From the NCBI GenBank assembly GCA_015680685.1, contig MNCI01000627.1, forward strand, positions 533,932-597,931: DNA of 64,000 bases. Reading direction: 5' to 3'. The stretch is from Gnetum montanum (taxonomy: Eukaryota; Streptophyta; Gnetopsida; Gnetales; Gnetaceae). The notes under the pieces are model-generated. The model was not told the DNA's origin and made no database searches. It was given only the letters and a program-made list of their open reading frames with translations. This document shows positions 49,845-62,228 of this stretch, one piece after another (position 1 is the first letter of the stretch; each line of letters opens with the position of its first letter). A program made the position numbers and the translations under genes.

Positions 49845-50100
49845 AAGAGTCATGTCATCATCATTATGATCATCCACTTAGGCTTGTCCCAACAAAATAG
49901 GGATGGCTAAATAAATTCTTTTTTTCCATTCACATCAATGAAAAGCTAGATATTTGTTTATTTTTTCTAATCATGGTTTCTATTAATAAAGAATTATTTA
50001 AATGAAATGAGTAATTTCTTCAAATCTTTTTAAATCATTATTCAATGTCCTTTTTACCATTGCTTTTGATGACTATTCTTGAATACTCATATTGAAGTGT
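49845..50100 (-). mobile_element. RTE-type LINE 3' end fragment
   Basis: On the - strand: GGTAAAAAGGACATTGAAT..., then a degraded frame, then AATGGAAAAAAAGAATTTA, AGCCATCCCTATTTTGTTGGG and ACAAGCCTAAGTGGATGATC, with a TGATGATG end. This is the characteristic RTE 3' tail, also seen at 16127-16165 on the other strand. Confidence 0.65.
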
Positions 50101-50752
50101 GTTATTAAACCCTAAAAAATGAATAATAATATTTTAAAAAAATCTAGAGTACATTGGATCATTGAAGAGAGAATCTAAAGAAAAAGCCCAATGGTTTTGA
50201 AGATGCCTTTTCCTATTTTCATTTTTACAACTAATCCTAAAAAACCTCCAATCTATGGTAGGAAAAGCATTAGACCTTACCCATATTCAGAAGTGCCTTC
50301 ATAGGTTTTCCCTTCTTACTAAAGGCTTTCTTATAAAAAGGAGAAAAATGTTTCTAAAGATAAAAGAATACAAAAATTAGAAATAAAGACTAAATAACAA
50401 CAAAAGTTGAAAGCTTCCTGATATTGAACCTCCAAGATAAAAAGAAATTAATACTATAAAAAAAATTTAACTATTCAACTTTCATTAAGAGCCTTTTGCT
50501 TGAAGTTGTAGCTAAAAAGCAACATCTTTGAGAATGTGGTACTTGACTCTTAAAGAGAGGTCATAGTTATGCTCTTGCTACTGGAAAATAAGTGCACATT
50601 AAAGTTTCCAATTAGAGTAGAGAATAAGGAGTTGAAGAAATTTCCAAATGCAAAGAAAGGAAGTAGACAAAGCATGCTCATCACCAGGAATAACTTCATT
50701 AATGTTTTGTTGAAACTTGTTAGAAATTCTAGATGTTCATTTCTAAGCATGT

Positions 50753-51555
50753 TGATGAGCAGCAAGAAGTCCTTATGTCCAACCATACAAATCACTAGTG
50801 TTCACAAAGCGATCCAATCAAATTCTATAGACTTTAGCTCTCTAAGTACACTTGATCTAGGTAGTGAATTTCAAGGATGTGATCATTGTCTTCCCAGTTC
50901 CATTTATGAGGTTCAAGGGTATGGTTAAGTGGACAAATGATTTGTATAGGTTTTATGTTTTTCATTTAATTTGCCTACATGTAGAAAATAATGTAATTAA
51001 ATGTTTAATTAATCTAATAACCAATTAATGCTTTAACTAATCCTAACATAAGCATCTGTTCCCATCTGTTGTACATATCCTGAACACGTTTTAACGCTAT
51101 TGGGTTACCAAGCGTAAACGCTACTAAGATTACCAAGTGTTAACATATGCTTGAGATGGTTGTACTTATGTGCATTAATTACTTAATTAAATGCATGAAC
51201 ATAAATTTCATGAATAATAAATGCATTAAGCTAATTCCAAGTGATGTAAGGTTTATCAAGAAGCCCGTCTTTATTGTCATTCACACCAAAGTGTCCAAGT
51301 ACATCAATGCTCAAATAAAGATCTGTACACTTCTCAACTCCTATTGTGGGCAATTAGAAAATATTCTAACTCTTAAATATACAAATTGCAAGAGTTCAGC
51401 TAAGTTATGAATGAATGAATACCATAGATGTGGTGGGTATGTGCATTTATATAAGTAAGACTAGACACTGTGTCAACACGTATGTGTTGATGCATCAAAC
51501 CATGTGTTGATGGGATCATGTTGATGCATACATGTCCAATCAACCATGACTCATC
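50753..51555 (-). mobile_element. 3' LTR of region C, TTGATG-type U3
   Basis: A diverged homologue of the LTRs above: TGATGAGCAGCAAG...CAACCATAC at its start (+), cctgaacacgttttaacgct and gggttaccaagcg blocks, ending gactcatc. On the - strand the U3 carries repeated TTGATG/CATCAACA motifs (51480-51528) in place of GATATCGC, then a TATA (complement of atttatataag, 51445-51455). A strong polypurine tract (complement of cccccctccccccc, 51556-51572) adjoins it, confirming a 3' LTR on the - strand. Confidence 0.8.
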
Positions 51556-51572
51556 CCCCCCTCCCCCCCTCC
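51556..51572 (-). other. Polypurine tract of region C
   Basis: GGGGGGGAGGGGGG on the - strand directly before the LTR U3 end; the priming site for plus-strand DNA synthesis in LTR elements. Confidence 0.8.
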
Positions 51573-52299
51573 ATGACTGAATTAAAACTCGTCCTTAATT
51601 GAACAAAAGAAACAAGTTTTTTACAAAATTTTGGGAAGGTATGAGATTATTAACTAACTGATTGACACACACACTAACCCAAACTAACACTAAGTGCCCA
51701 AGTGTACGAATTTACAACTTTTACAAAAATTGGTGTTCATGATAACAAAATTAAATACCATTACAAAAACTGACAATAAACCTCTCTAGAGACTTAAAGA
51801 CATGGAGGAAATCAAACAATCCTAAGTGGTGGAGGTTCCTAAGATGTCAAAGGACCATCTCCTATTTCTAATGCATGCAACTATTATGGTTGAGGCTGTG
51901 GCAATTGTGGTTGTCCTACTATAGCTATGACTATTGGTGAATGACCAAAAGCATCCAGTAATGCTTTCATCTTCTCCTCCTTACTTTAGGGATCGTACAT
52001 AGTTCATGTAGCATCACTAATGTGGGCTAGTATGGGAAAATCCCATGAACAAGGCATTGTAGGGAACAACTCCTTCACATTGATGAACCAACCTATGAAA
52101 TGTTTGTGTTCAACATCAAATGCCTTGATAAAGTTCTACAACTATTGGTAGTCACTCAATCTATGGACTATGTTCTTAGTTGTTGATCTTTGATTGATGA
52201 ATCATTCTTTGAGAACATCGAGTTCAACATTGGTCATTTCTAGCTTCTGCTTTGTTTCCTTATGATACTTAAACTTGACCTCATACAAAAGGTACAAGT

Positions 52300-54673
52300 T
52301 GGCCACTTACCTCTCTAGTTTTAACCTTGGCTTCCTGGCAGTCAACCTTGCCAAGTTTGTGTAATGGAGGTTGCTGAGCTCCATGTACTTCATCATCTCC
52401 TCGATCTGTAGCACCTTGAAATGGATTTTTGCCTCATTGTACGCATTCAATCCATCAAAGATGGGTTGCCACATGTCACCTCCTTGTTGGAGTTGCTGGA
52501 GGGCCTCATTCACTTTCACATTCACTAGTTTGATCTCTTTTTCATTAATTTCTTTCTAAAGGTTGATCTAGTCCATGTAATGGTTCTTGAGCCTTTTGAA
52601 TTTAAAGGCCTCATTCTTCCAAGTGATGATCTCAATTGTAGATTTCTAGTGAAGGGCACAGACCTCTTCCATCGAGAGATTGCGATTTTCTACTATTAAC
52701 CTCCTCATGTCCATGGTTACCTTGGCAATTTACTCTTGCTATTATCTCATGTATTCAACCATATGTTCTTTTTGGAGCTCAACATCGCATAGCCGATAGT
52801 TATCCTTGGTTGGAACTACATTCTCCTTGCAAATCTCTGATAAGTCCTTCTCAATGTTATAGGTCAATGTTCCTACTATGGACTCATCAAAGACCATAGT
52901 CTCCTTGGCATTCTTAGCCACTTGAAGTTTTTCCTTGAAGCTATAAAAAATCTTCATCTCTGGTTATGACTTGGGAGAGAACTATGGGATTAGTAAGGTA
53001 GGCTAGTAATTCTGCAACTTCGACAACCAAGTGCTAATTCTCAACTATGGCTATCTCTAGTTGGGCATTGGCGATGAGGTACTAGCCCTTAGCCTCCAAT
53101 AGCACCGACTAGGTTGCAATGATGTCCTCTAGAAGGTCAAAGATCTCCAAAATCAAATGCTTGGTCATCACTAATTGTTCTAGCAATTCCTCATGCTAGG
53201 CTACACTAAATCTCTAACTTACTGCTCTTGCAAATGTCTATACATCTCTAAGTGTAGCAATATCTAGTGCAGATGTTGTAGAAACATTAAGTGCTTTTCC
53301 CACTTGATTAGCTACCACCTCAACTACTATTTCCTACCCTTGATGCTGCATCATAAAGATAGTTGTACCATCAACTTCCTCCAAGCACACCAAGAAGGTA
53401 GCAACATTTCCAAAGATTACTAGAAATTGTTGTTATCCTGGAGTGGAAATTGTTACCTCTCGGGCACTAGGATTTGAGTGCACAAGTGCCTGCATTTGTT
53501 GAGTAGAAAATGTTGGTGCCACATCCTCCAACTAGCTGATGATATGAGTGACCTCATTCAAATGACTTAGGGCTAGTTGGTAGATCGATCACCACTCAGT
53601 CCTACCTACTACTACTGCAAAAGTTGCTCACAAAGTTTCTACATGTGCTTCATGATAGCATGAGTCTCTAGCATTGTTTCATAAGTGGGTGGTGATGTTA
53701 GTGGCTACTCCTCTTCTTGTGTCTTATCAGGCACCTTGTCTTTCATCATTTTTGCCCAAGAGGCAGTAAGAGCATGTTGGAGGATGTGATTAGAATAGTG
53801 GGCACCTCCCCTTTTGCATAATTTTTGAATTAGGCATGGAAAGGGGAGTGCCTTTCTCCCACGCTCATTTTCTTTGAAGCACTTCTCCATCTAAAGATAG
53901 ATCAACTATGGGATATTGATAGGAAATTTTCTACTTAGAGAAACACATGCATGGGTAGAGAAGGTCATCACCTTACTTAGCCTTATTATTGGATTGATGT
54001 GGTAGGTCGTGATCTTGAATTATGCTCGCTCTGCCATTGTGAGTGCACCATATTCCTTGTAGTCAACTCCATAGCACCAATGCACCCACTTCTTCTTTAC
54101 CTCTAGGTCTACTTGTGTTAAGATTTCTGCCAAGGTTTCCCTAGTTTCTAGAAACCCAAGGGCCTGAGAGATGGCTTCCATCAAGTAGGATACACTAATG
54201 TCCTTGATTTTCATAGTGGCATCAACCTACTTGTTGTTCTAGAAAAGATATGTTTCTCCTCGGTACCATTCCTCATTAGAAGTAAGAATAGGCCACATGG
54301 GAGAAGTCTACAACTAAGTGTTAACTTCTTCTAGAGCAAAGTTGAAGAAGGTACCAAAGTTTAGTTCTTGGAGAATTGAATGTTGAATCTCCTTGGCTTG
54401 GATTTGCCTAAGGTAGACATTCGTCAATGTGACCTTAAGGTTTGGCCTTGGTTCCAATGCCTCATCTTGGTGGGATTGCTCTATTTTAACTTTAGGAATC
54501 TATCGAATAGATTCCACTTTGGGTTCCTCCAAAAGAGATCCTATAGCATGTGTTTCGGTTGCTTGCTCCTAGGGCTATTCTAGCTGTTGGCCCCTTTCAG
54601 TTTTGGGTTGCTTGTCCCTCGATTAGGATAGTGCCTCCTCCTATCCACATTTGTCCCTTAGTTTAGGTGCCAT
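52300..54673 (-). pseudogene. Third ORF (post-pol) of region C, degenerate
   Basis: From the ATG at 54673 (MAPKLRDK), directly after an acceptor-like TTACAG. Recognisable fragments are 54020-54214 (WVHWCYGVDYKEYGALTMAERA, matching the RMYDKEDKKYEELMLEER part of B), 53705-53890 with ALPFPCLIQKLCKRGG, and the coiled-coil-type part 52307-52957. Stops interrupt the frame. Conservation of the LPFPCLI..LC block between diverged elements suggests past selection on a protein. Confidence 0.65.
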
Positions 54674-55104
54674 CTGTAATCACAACATGACCAAGGATTA
54701 GCATTTGATGTGTAACTTAAACATGTTTTATACCTTGCCTCTTTGATTTAGTTACACTTGGCTAAGTTGTGATCTTGGTAGATTTGATTATTTTAATATT
54801 ATTTCATTTAGATGGCTACCAAAGTTCGTTGGAAAGGTTTAACTCTAATGAATTAGTGATTTTAATATTATTTTATTAGTTAAACTTTGTGGGAGTTGGA
54901 AAAAATTTAAGAAATTTTTTGTTAGAAACCTAAGGTTTGTGGTCCCCACAACATAGAGCTCAGCTTTGGTAGTTGTAGGACTAAAGAATGAGGTTAATTA
55001 AACAAGTGGTTTAAAAGTTATGGGCTCTGGAAGGTTTTGGGCTTTGAAACTAAAAAAACTCCTCTTTCGTTTTGAAGAAAATGGCAAAAAATTTCGTAAG
55101 TGTT

Positions 55105-55205
55105 GTACACATATATAGGATTTTTAGGCTACATTGATGGGATCATGTTGATAGGGTCATGTTGACATATTTGAGTTGATGCAGTTAACTGCATCGACAA
55201 GATCC
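55105..55205 (-). promoter_or_regulatory. Internal promoter of region C, TTGATG-type
   Basis: Motifs cattgatggg, catgttgatag, catgttgac, gagttgatgcag and a complementary ctgcatcgac (55131-55198) lie, on the - strand, upstream of a TATA-like site (complement of catatatagg, 55110-55119). The 19-mer TTGATGGGATCATGTTGAT (55133-55151) is identical to one in this region's 3' LTR (51507-51525). The third ORF starts about 440 bases further at 54673. Confidence 0.45.
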
Positions 55206-55214
55206 CATTAACGC

Positions 55215-56760
55215 AACTAATAGATAAACTTTTTCACCATTGAAAATGAAGGAAAAACAAAGAGTTTCTACATCAAATTGAAGTCCATAGAGAGCCAAAA
55301 AATCCAACATCATGATGAAATGCTTAAAGAGGATAAGTATGTTCATGAAATGGAGATTTTACTTAGAGAATTTTAATGAAGGAATGCACAACTAGATGTA
55401 ATCAACATGGAGCACAAAATATTTGAATGCAAAAATGCCTAAGGGATACCCAACCAAGGAGTATGCAAGTGGATCCTCCCCATGGTAGGCTCATGCCCTT
55501 AATGCCCTTACATGCCCTCAAACCAAGGAGTTCATGGACCTTATGAATGATTAATGGTTGTGATTAGTTAAGGACCAAATCACCAAAGAAACTACCAAAG
55601 AATTTTGATTATATCAAACCAAGACATTGAACGAACATGAGAAAAGATTGAGAGATGAGTTATGGGAAGCATAGGCAGATGAAGTAGAGTATGGAATGGA
55701 GTCCCATGTCATGGTCACATGAAGTCCCTTATGGATTTTCTGGTTAATGTGACCTAATAACGTCCACCCTTAGTCCAAATTAAAACCAACCACTTTCAAT
55801 GACTTCACATTAACATGCTTAGCCTTGTCTAGCCCCAAGGCATAAGAATATCCTCACAAATTAATCACCATTCCTAAAAGAGAAGAAAAAAGAAGCAAGA
55901 AGTGAGATGGACCTTAGTTAGAGGGGACTTTTAGGCATGGGTAACATGTCTTTCTAGTCTCATAACTAGTGCTTGTAGCCCATTATTTTATCTAAGGGGT
56001 GTGCTTTGAATTCTTATTATTGTTGGTTTTTTTTTTGAACTTTTGGAATTTTGGATGGAAACCACACCATGCAAAGACTTTGCTTCCTATTATTGGTTGA
56101 CAACTTAATGGTGAGAAATCTATGGAAACACTCATGCACCCAAGAGGGTAGGCAAGTACAAAGAACATCACATCCCTTTGAATTCACACCCTTGTCTATC
56201 CATTTAATCCTTCCTAGGTTTGGAAACTACCAATGTCACATGTTCATTAAAAGTTTCATTTAAGAAGGGACTTCATTCTTCCAAAACAAGGGAACACCAT
56301 TAAGTTTTGTGGATGGGTGGATGACGTAAATTCACTACCTATTATCATGAAAAGAAATCATGTCTTAGTTATAAACATCAAAATTTAAAGATAGAATCTA
56401 GACATCAATTGACAACTACAGTTGCACTAAGTCCTAGTGGCAATAAAGGAAAACACAAGAAAACATAAGAAAAATTCAAAACCAAATAAAGTAAAATATA
56501 GAAGAAATTGTAAAATAGATAAAAAAGAGAAAATGTAATAAAAATGGTGTAAAACAAAAATTGTGAAAAATAAAAAAAATGAAAAACTAAGGAGCCACTT
56601 TAATTGATTTATCATGGATGGCCATTTCCCTCATGATTGAGTTGGAAGGAGAAGATTTGAAAAATTGAGTGTGCTTGTCCATTCGTTGAGGTGTTTTGGT
56701 GACTGGCTCTTTTTGGTTCTTGGAAAGGTTTTATTTATTGCATGTTGGCTAGCAGATTTT
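55215..56760. other. Spacer between integrase and internal promoter of region C
   Basis: No coding sequence recognised. The element-type spacer is partly related to 29540-29930 of element B (ggatgggtgg motif at 56313-56322 and 29851-29860). Confidence 0.4.
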
Positions 56761-56764
56761 TGTT

Positions 56765-57889
56765 TTAACTTTTAGGTTTGTGAATTAACATGGCCCTAGA
56801 AGAAAAGGTTTCATAGATGCTGTAAGCCCCTTTCCACAATGTTTGGAACTTAGTTCTTTGTGATACATGTGTGGGATTATAGTATAGAACCTTATCTCCT
56901 AGTTGACATTTTACTTTCTTGATTCTAAGGTCATGGTGTTGTTTATTGTATGCCTTGGGCAGTTCATTAGATGATAGGGCCACTAGTCAGTTCTCATCTA
57001 ACATGTTGAGATTCATTAACCTTTCTTTATGTGCTAGGATAAGGTCAAGGCAAAGATCATAAGTAGTTGAAAGTGTACTGAGCTCTGCTTGGATGGGAAG
57101 TGTTGGTACTTTTCTATACATAAACTTATAGGGAGAGTAGCCAATAGGAAGTTTCCAAGTGGAGCAATAGGTTCAAAGGGCATCATTAAGTTTGGTGCTC
57201 CAATCCCTCCTATATGTACTAATGATTCTTGTTAGTATTTTTGTTATCTCACTATTTGTAACCTCCACTTGAGCATTAGCTAGGGGGTGGTAGGATGTTT
57301 TTAGTTTATGCTCAACCCCCAAGCATTGCATAAACTTCCGAAAGGTGGTACCCATAAAATGAGTTCTATTATTAGAAATAAGTACATGTGGGATCCCAAA
57401 CTTGTTTACAACATGTTGTTGTACAAACCAAGAAACCATAGAAGATGTGCAATTGGTGATGGTTGTTACTTCTACCCACTTTGTACAGTAGTCAACAACT
57501 ACTATGATGTATGCCTTTCCATTAGACATGAGAGTGATGGAATCCATTAAGTTGATGCCTTAAAGATTAAAGGGCTCGAGTGGTTGGATCCACTATTGAG
57601 GCCCCTCCATACAAGTGGTCATTCCACCATCACATTGGTAGTGATCGCAGGAGTAGATGAAGTGGTGAGCATCCATGAAAAGTGTTGGCCAGTAATACCC
57701 TACCATGAGGATCTTAATGGTCGTGCATCTTCCAACATAGTGGCTCCTACAAGGACCCTCATGAGCATCTTCGAGAATGCACAAGTGTCTATTGATTTTC
57801 ATGAAGTGTTTTTCTTGGTGAAGAAACGTCTTAGATGCTATATGAATAGAGTATTATATAATCATATATATATATATATATATATATAA
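56765..57889 (-). pseudogene. Ty3/gypsy-type integrase, degenerate
   Basis: Integrase joins the element DNA to the host genome. Three parts are in the correct order on the - strand. The zinc-binding H2C2 region (57593-57802) has HEGPCRSHYVGRCTT then YYWPTLFMDAHHFIYSCDHYQ. The catalytic core (57173-57547) has MDSITL, VVVDYCTKWVEV (first Asp), SNNRTHF where the second Asp would be, and FRKFMQCLGVEHKLKTSYHP with N-QVEVTN where the catalytic Glu lies. The C-terminal part (56765-56983) has LPKAYNKQHHDLR and LGDKVLYYNP. The second catalytic Asp (usually SDNGTHF) is replaced by Asn, and frames are broken, so it is inactive. Confidence 0.85.
57866..57888. repeat. (TA)n microsatellite
   Basis: Alternating ta run just beyond the integrase N-terminus; it marks the edge of the interval where reverse transcriptase is missing. 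Confidence 0.9.
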
Positions 57890-58189
57890 TACAAAATAAA
57901 ATATGCATGATCTATTATTTATAAAGGCATAATAATTAACAAAAAAACACTTCTAGGGATAGTTAGATTTCAACATTCAATCATTAAATATATAAAAAAT
58001 ATATAACTAAACATCAATAGTAATAACAAATAAACCATATGAAACTTTAATAAAATAATTTAACAAGTAGATCATATCTACTTAATTAAAAAATTAATGT
58101 AATTTTAATATTTACTTTATAAAATAAAAAATAACATATTAAAATGCATTGGATAGTTTTAAATTAATAATAAAACCTATGTGAAATTT

Positions 58190-58720
58190 TAGATTGTGAT
58201 ACTTAGTATTCCCTTTAGTAGTTTAGTTAGTAAATTTCCAAGGAACTATGATTAAGGAATTTTTCTCATCAATAATGATTATGATTCAAGAGAAGTAGTG
58301 AGGGTGTTGAAACTTGAAATAAGTGAAACATAGTTATAGCCCAAGATATATAGTCCAATTAGAATTTTATATAACTCATCATTACCTACCAGAATTGAAC
58401 CCATGACCTAGAGCTTCTAAATCAAATGTCTTACCACTAGTTGTCTTGAATAATGAGGTGTTAGCCTAGTGGTAAGATAATTGATTTGAAAGCTTTAGGT
58501 CATGGGTTTAATTCAAGAGAAATAGTTACCTAGTGAAATGCATCAAATAGTTTAAAATTAATAATAATTAGATTATGAAGCTTAGTCTTCCCTTTAGTAG
58601 TTTAGTTGGGAGATTCCCAAGGAACTGTGATTGAGAAAGTTTGCCCATAAATAGTCATTATGATTTTAGAGGAATAGTGACCTAGTGATCTTATAATGAT
58701 GAACATTGAAGAGTATGATG
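58190..58720. mobile_element. Two tRNA-like SINE heads in head-to-head (inverted) arrangement
   Basis: On + at about 58450-58510 there is a box A-like ttagcctagtggtaag and a box B-like ggtcatgggtttaattc. On - at about 58388-58440 the complement (tagtggtaagacatttgatt, ctaggtcatgggttcaattc) occurs, so the two face each other with about 20 bases between. Outside, the block tagt(a/c)ttccctttagtagtttag...ttcccaaggaact is repeated at about 58205 and 58585 in direct orientation. This replaces the expected reverse transcriptase region of element C. Confidence 0.6.
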
Positions 58721-58918
58721 TTGCTCTTGAAATAGATTAGTTGGCTAAGTATAAAGGATGCCTAGATTGTAGAGTTAAGATCCTTGATCTTTAACCTCCT
58801 TATGGGAAAGAAGTTAAGGTTTAAACAAGGAAAAGAAAGATAAAAGTCAACTTAGCATGCCTTCCTGTCTTATGGTTGTTACATATAGGCATCTTTGTAT
58901 GTTAGTTATTGGTGCACA

Positions 58919-59677
58919 TTAGTTGCATGTAGGAAATGTTAAACGTTGTACAAACCAAGACTTGTACACGCAATTACACCCTATGTCACTGTATGCGATG
59001 CATGGAACTTTCTTCTTCTCGATCTTTCCAAATGTATTTTCCTTTGATATTTCTAGGGAAATATCATGTATTCCTAGGCGTGCATTAATTGTGCTTAGCC
59101 ATGCTCTTCCCATTATGATTGGGAAGTCCCCCTTACAATTGTTGACTTGAATCACTAGGAAATTGATTGGATACAACCACCCACAAACAGTAGTGACAAT
59201 GTCCTCCACTAGTCCTAATGAGACAGTGATGGACTGGTCAGCCAACTCTAAACATTTGTTACTCTTTTTTAGTTGAGGCAAGTTCCAAGCTTTGTACATT
59301 TCTTGAGAGATTAAGTTAACAACAGAACCTAAATCCAAAAGAGCTTTGCAAGGTTCGTTTCCACCAATTTGCAAATATATAAGAGGACTTCCAGGATTAG
59401 AGAATTTCCTAGGAAGATGGCCAACTTTAATCCAATCGGTAATTACATGAGTCAACATGACCATGTGCGATCTTTGGTTCGAAGGAAGCTTCGAAGATTT
59501 GAATGGTGGTGAGGCATTTGGAGAATTTTCAACTTGTGGTTGCAAGGACTTAGTTGGACTATTGGTTCTAAAGAAAGGTCTCTTCTTTATGAAGTTGTCT
59601 GTACCAACAATAGGTTGAGGGTTGACAACCCTTGTAGAATTACGTTGTTGCGGTTGGGCAGGGAGCTCACCCTGCAT
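58919..59677 (-). pseudogene. Retroelement aspartic protease region
   Basis: The protease that processes Gag-Pol. The - strand frame of 252 codons contains PCKALLDLGSVVNLISQEMY (active-site DLGS where DTG/DSG is usual; DLGAS-type sites are known in Athila-like elements). Then come LELADQSITVSLGLVEDIVTTV, YPINFLVIQ and FPIIMGRAWLSTINARL, the flap and ILGRPFL-like end. The N-terminal 90 residues are the Gag tail, rich in Pro/Gln/Asn. After it, reverse transcriptase should follow but does not. The frame is open but the element as a whole is broken. Confidence 0.85.
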
Positions 59678-62200
59678 AGTTGAAGCAAGAGGTAATGGAG
59701 CTAAGGGTGGAAGAGGTGCAGTCGGATGAGAAGGATAGTACGTTTATGGAACCTCTCCTCTAGGAGAAGGAGTTCTATAGTACTTGTGGGTTTGGTAGTG
59801 AGATTGAGTGACGTGACTAGTTGAGTCACATGGAGAGATTGGTTGCTACACGTAGTATCCATATGGGTTAGGTTGACGGTAAGGGTACTGTTGATGTGGT
59901 AGTGGAATTCCCCATGATTGTGGGTGTTGCCATTATTGATATTATTCATTTTCTTGTGGTGGAGTTCCACTTGGATAATATATCAAGGGTTGGTAGAACT
60001 ATGTTGGGCTACCTTGAGGATAAGGTAGCCTTCGGGGTGTTTGCCATCTATTTAATTGTGGGTTTAGTGCATACACCCCAAACTCTTGCAAATGTGAGAT
60101 TACTAGGCAACATCCCTTAGGATAGTCATATTGACATATCTCACATTAACCTTCAGGGTGTTTGCCATCTATTTAATTGTGGGTTTAGTGCATACACCCC
60201 AAACTCTTGCAGATGTGAGATTACTAGGCAACATCCCTTAGGATAGTCATATTGACATATCTCACATTCATCATCATTGTCTATATCTGAATCCACAACC
60301 TCTTCAACGATGATAGCTTTGCCCTTACCTTTGTTATGTGCATATTCAGTTTCTTTCTTTTTTCTCCTTTCTCAGTCACTACCTAGTTCCCAAGAGTCCT
60401 CTACTATTTTGAGAATGGTTTAAAATTTATTATCTATGGAGTCCCACATTTGGTCCACCTTTGCCGATACTTGTGATGCAAGTTTTTGAATGGGAAAATT
60501 TTTCCTATTCACCATCTCTTCAAGTGGTGACTCTTCTTCATCTTCACAAAATCTAACTTCCTTCTTTTGGATGGAAGGATCTTTGTTGTATTCCTCTGCA
60601 CTCTAACTCTCCTTCCTCCTTGGCAACTTGCTCCAACAATCTTTGTAGTTGATGGGCTCTAAGCTTGGATAATCTTCCTTGGGCATAAGTTCCAAGGGTT
60701 CATTGTGTTTCATGCTTAATTCCATCTACGAGATGATGTAGTTGTTCCCTCTACGAGTAACCATGGCTAGGGCAATGATGTAATAATGCATAATATCATC
60801 CCATGGCAGCATCCAAGGGTTTGTGTCCTCCTTGTTTCCATCCTTGGATTTTCTTTCATAGGTTGGACACTTGGGAATACGTTTGATACTTATCATTGAA
60901 TAGTTCTAACATGGTACTCTATTGGCAAATGGATTCCAGTTCTAAGGACCAGCACTAGCTTTCCGCTTCCTTGATCAGTGTCTATGAAAACAACTTATGT
61001 TTTTGCCACTCATTTTCTATGTTTTGCAAGGCACATGCATCGTAAAATGCTTGCAAATGATTTTGAGGATCAGCATTGTATCCCCCTTCAAATCATGGGA
61101 TATTATTCATGTCTAATCTTTTAATCTTGCTATTCTTTTGATGCCTTTTTGGGATTCTAACAGCCTCAGTTATATCTAGCATACTTCGAGTAGCGAGTAG
61201 GGGTTCATCATGATTGTGTTGTCTATGGTGTCTATGATGCCTATGTTGTTCCCTACTCTCCCTCCTTTCACAATATGTTTCTCTAGAATGCACTCATCCC
61301 CTTTCTTGATTGTTTCATCTATTATTCCTATTTCGCCTACCATTATCCTCAGGGTCTTTCCCTCTGCAACTACATTCCAATCTTGAAGGAGAGGGGGAAG
61401 GAGATGATGAAGGTGAAGAGGAAGGAGGACCATCATCATGATGGTGCCTTCTACCTTCTCTTCAATGGTCATGATATCGATCACTGTAATGATCAAAATG
61501 TTCATCTTTGTCATGTGTTTGTGTTTCTTTTTTGGATCCTTTGTGTTCATTGATACTAGAATTTGAGTTATGGATAGTTGAGTGAAGATTTTGATACACA
61601 ACCCCTTAATCGAAGTCAACGGGAGGAACATCATTTTGTGGAAGACCTCCTAAGGTAGGTTCACCATCCTCATTTTCACTTAGGACATACAGGACATCTT
61701 GAGACCATTTTTCCTTCATAGATTTATGATGTCTCTCTTGTTGTAAGTCCCTTTGACGTTGTGCCTCCGTGGGTTGATACTCTCTCGAGTCGTGTTCATG
61801 CATAACGTACTAGGCCTGTAAGTGCTGCATACTAATTCATGTGAGAGCAAGAAGAAGCATGCTTGGAATTTAATGATCTGGAGGTAATACTATGTTACCT
61901 TCTAAATCATGCCAACACAGTTATTCATCCTAGTGGAGGATAAAGGTAAAGTTTGGTATATACTCATCAGGATGAATGTATACCACACAAAACTGTTGGG
62001 GCACTGGTGGGTCATCATGTGTACTACACCTCTAATTGTTCATTATGTCAAACCTAGGTGGTGAAACACTCTTGTAAGAATAAGGAGACATGATTAATTC
62101 TTCAGTGTGCAATACTCTTCTCTTTTGATGATTTTAAAACAACTAACCCTAGGGTTCGTTCCAACGATGGGAAGATTCCTAAGTTCTACTTAGTGCATAA
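59678..62200 (-). pseudogene. gag: gag of region C, degenerate
   Basis: - strand frames with many stops. MHEHDSREYQPTEAQRQRD is at 61803. RSLLATRSMLDITEAV is near 61190, with RLDMNNIP and FYDACALQNIENEWQKHKLF after it, then TYAQGRLS-like text near 60690. All parallel the element B gag core (31349-31950). A Cys cluster (CEICQYDYPKG, about 60270) and a Pro/Tyr-rich tail follow. Downstream it joins the protease ORF. Stops rule out function. Confidence 0.7.
60030..60271. repeat. 121-bp tandem duplication inside gag of region C
   Basis: cttcggggtgtttgccatct at 60030 and cttcagggtgtttgccatct at 60151 start two nearly identical units (both with gcatacaccccaaactcttg and gtcatattgacatatctcac). 121 is not a multiple of three, so it shifts the frame. 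Confidence 0.93.
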
Positions 62201-62209
62201 ACAACATAG

Positions 62210-62227
62210 TCCCTGGCAACGGTGCCC
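62210..62227 (-). other. Primer-binding site of region C, tRNA-Asp type
   Basis: On the - strand GGCACCGTTGCCAGGGA follows the LTR end within two bases; 15 of 17 positions agree with the plant tRNA-Asp complement. It makes the adjoining LTR a 5' LTR. Confidence 0.8.
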
Positions 62228-62228
62228 A

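Noticed and set aside
50569-50928. 119-codon + strand frame as a gene
   Set aside because: It crosses the edge of the diverged LTR at 50753 and has no recognisable domain.
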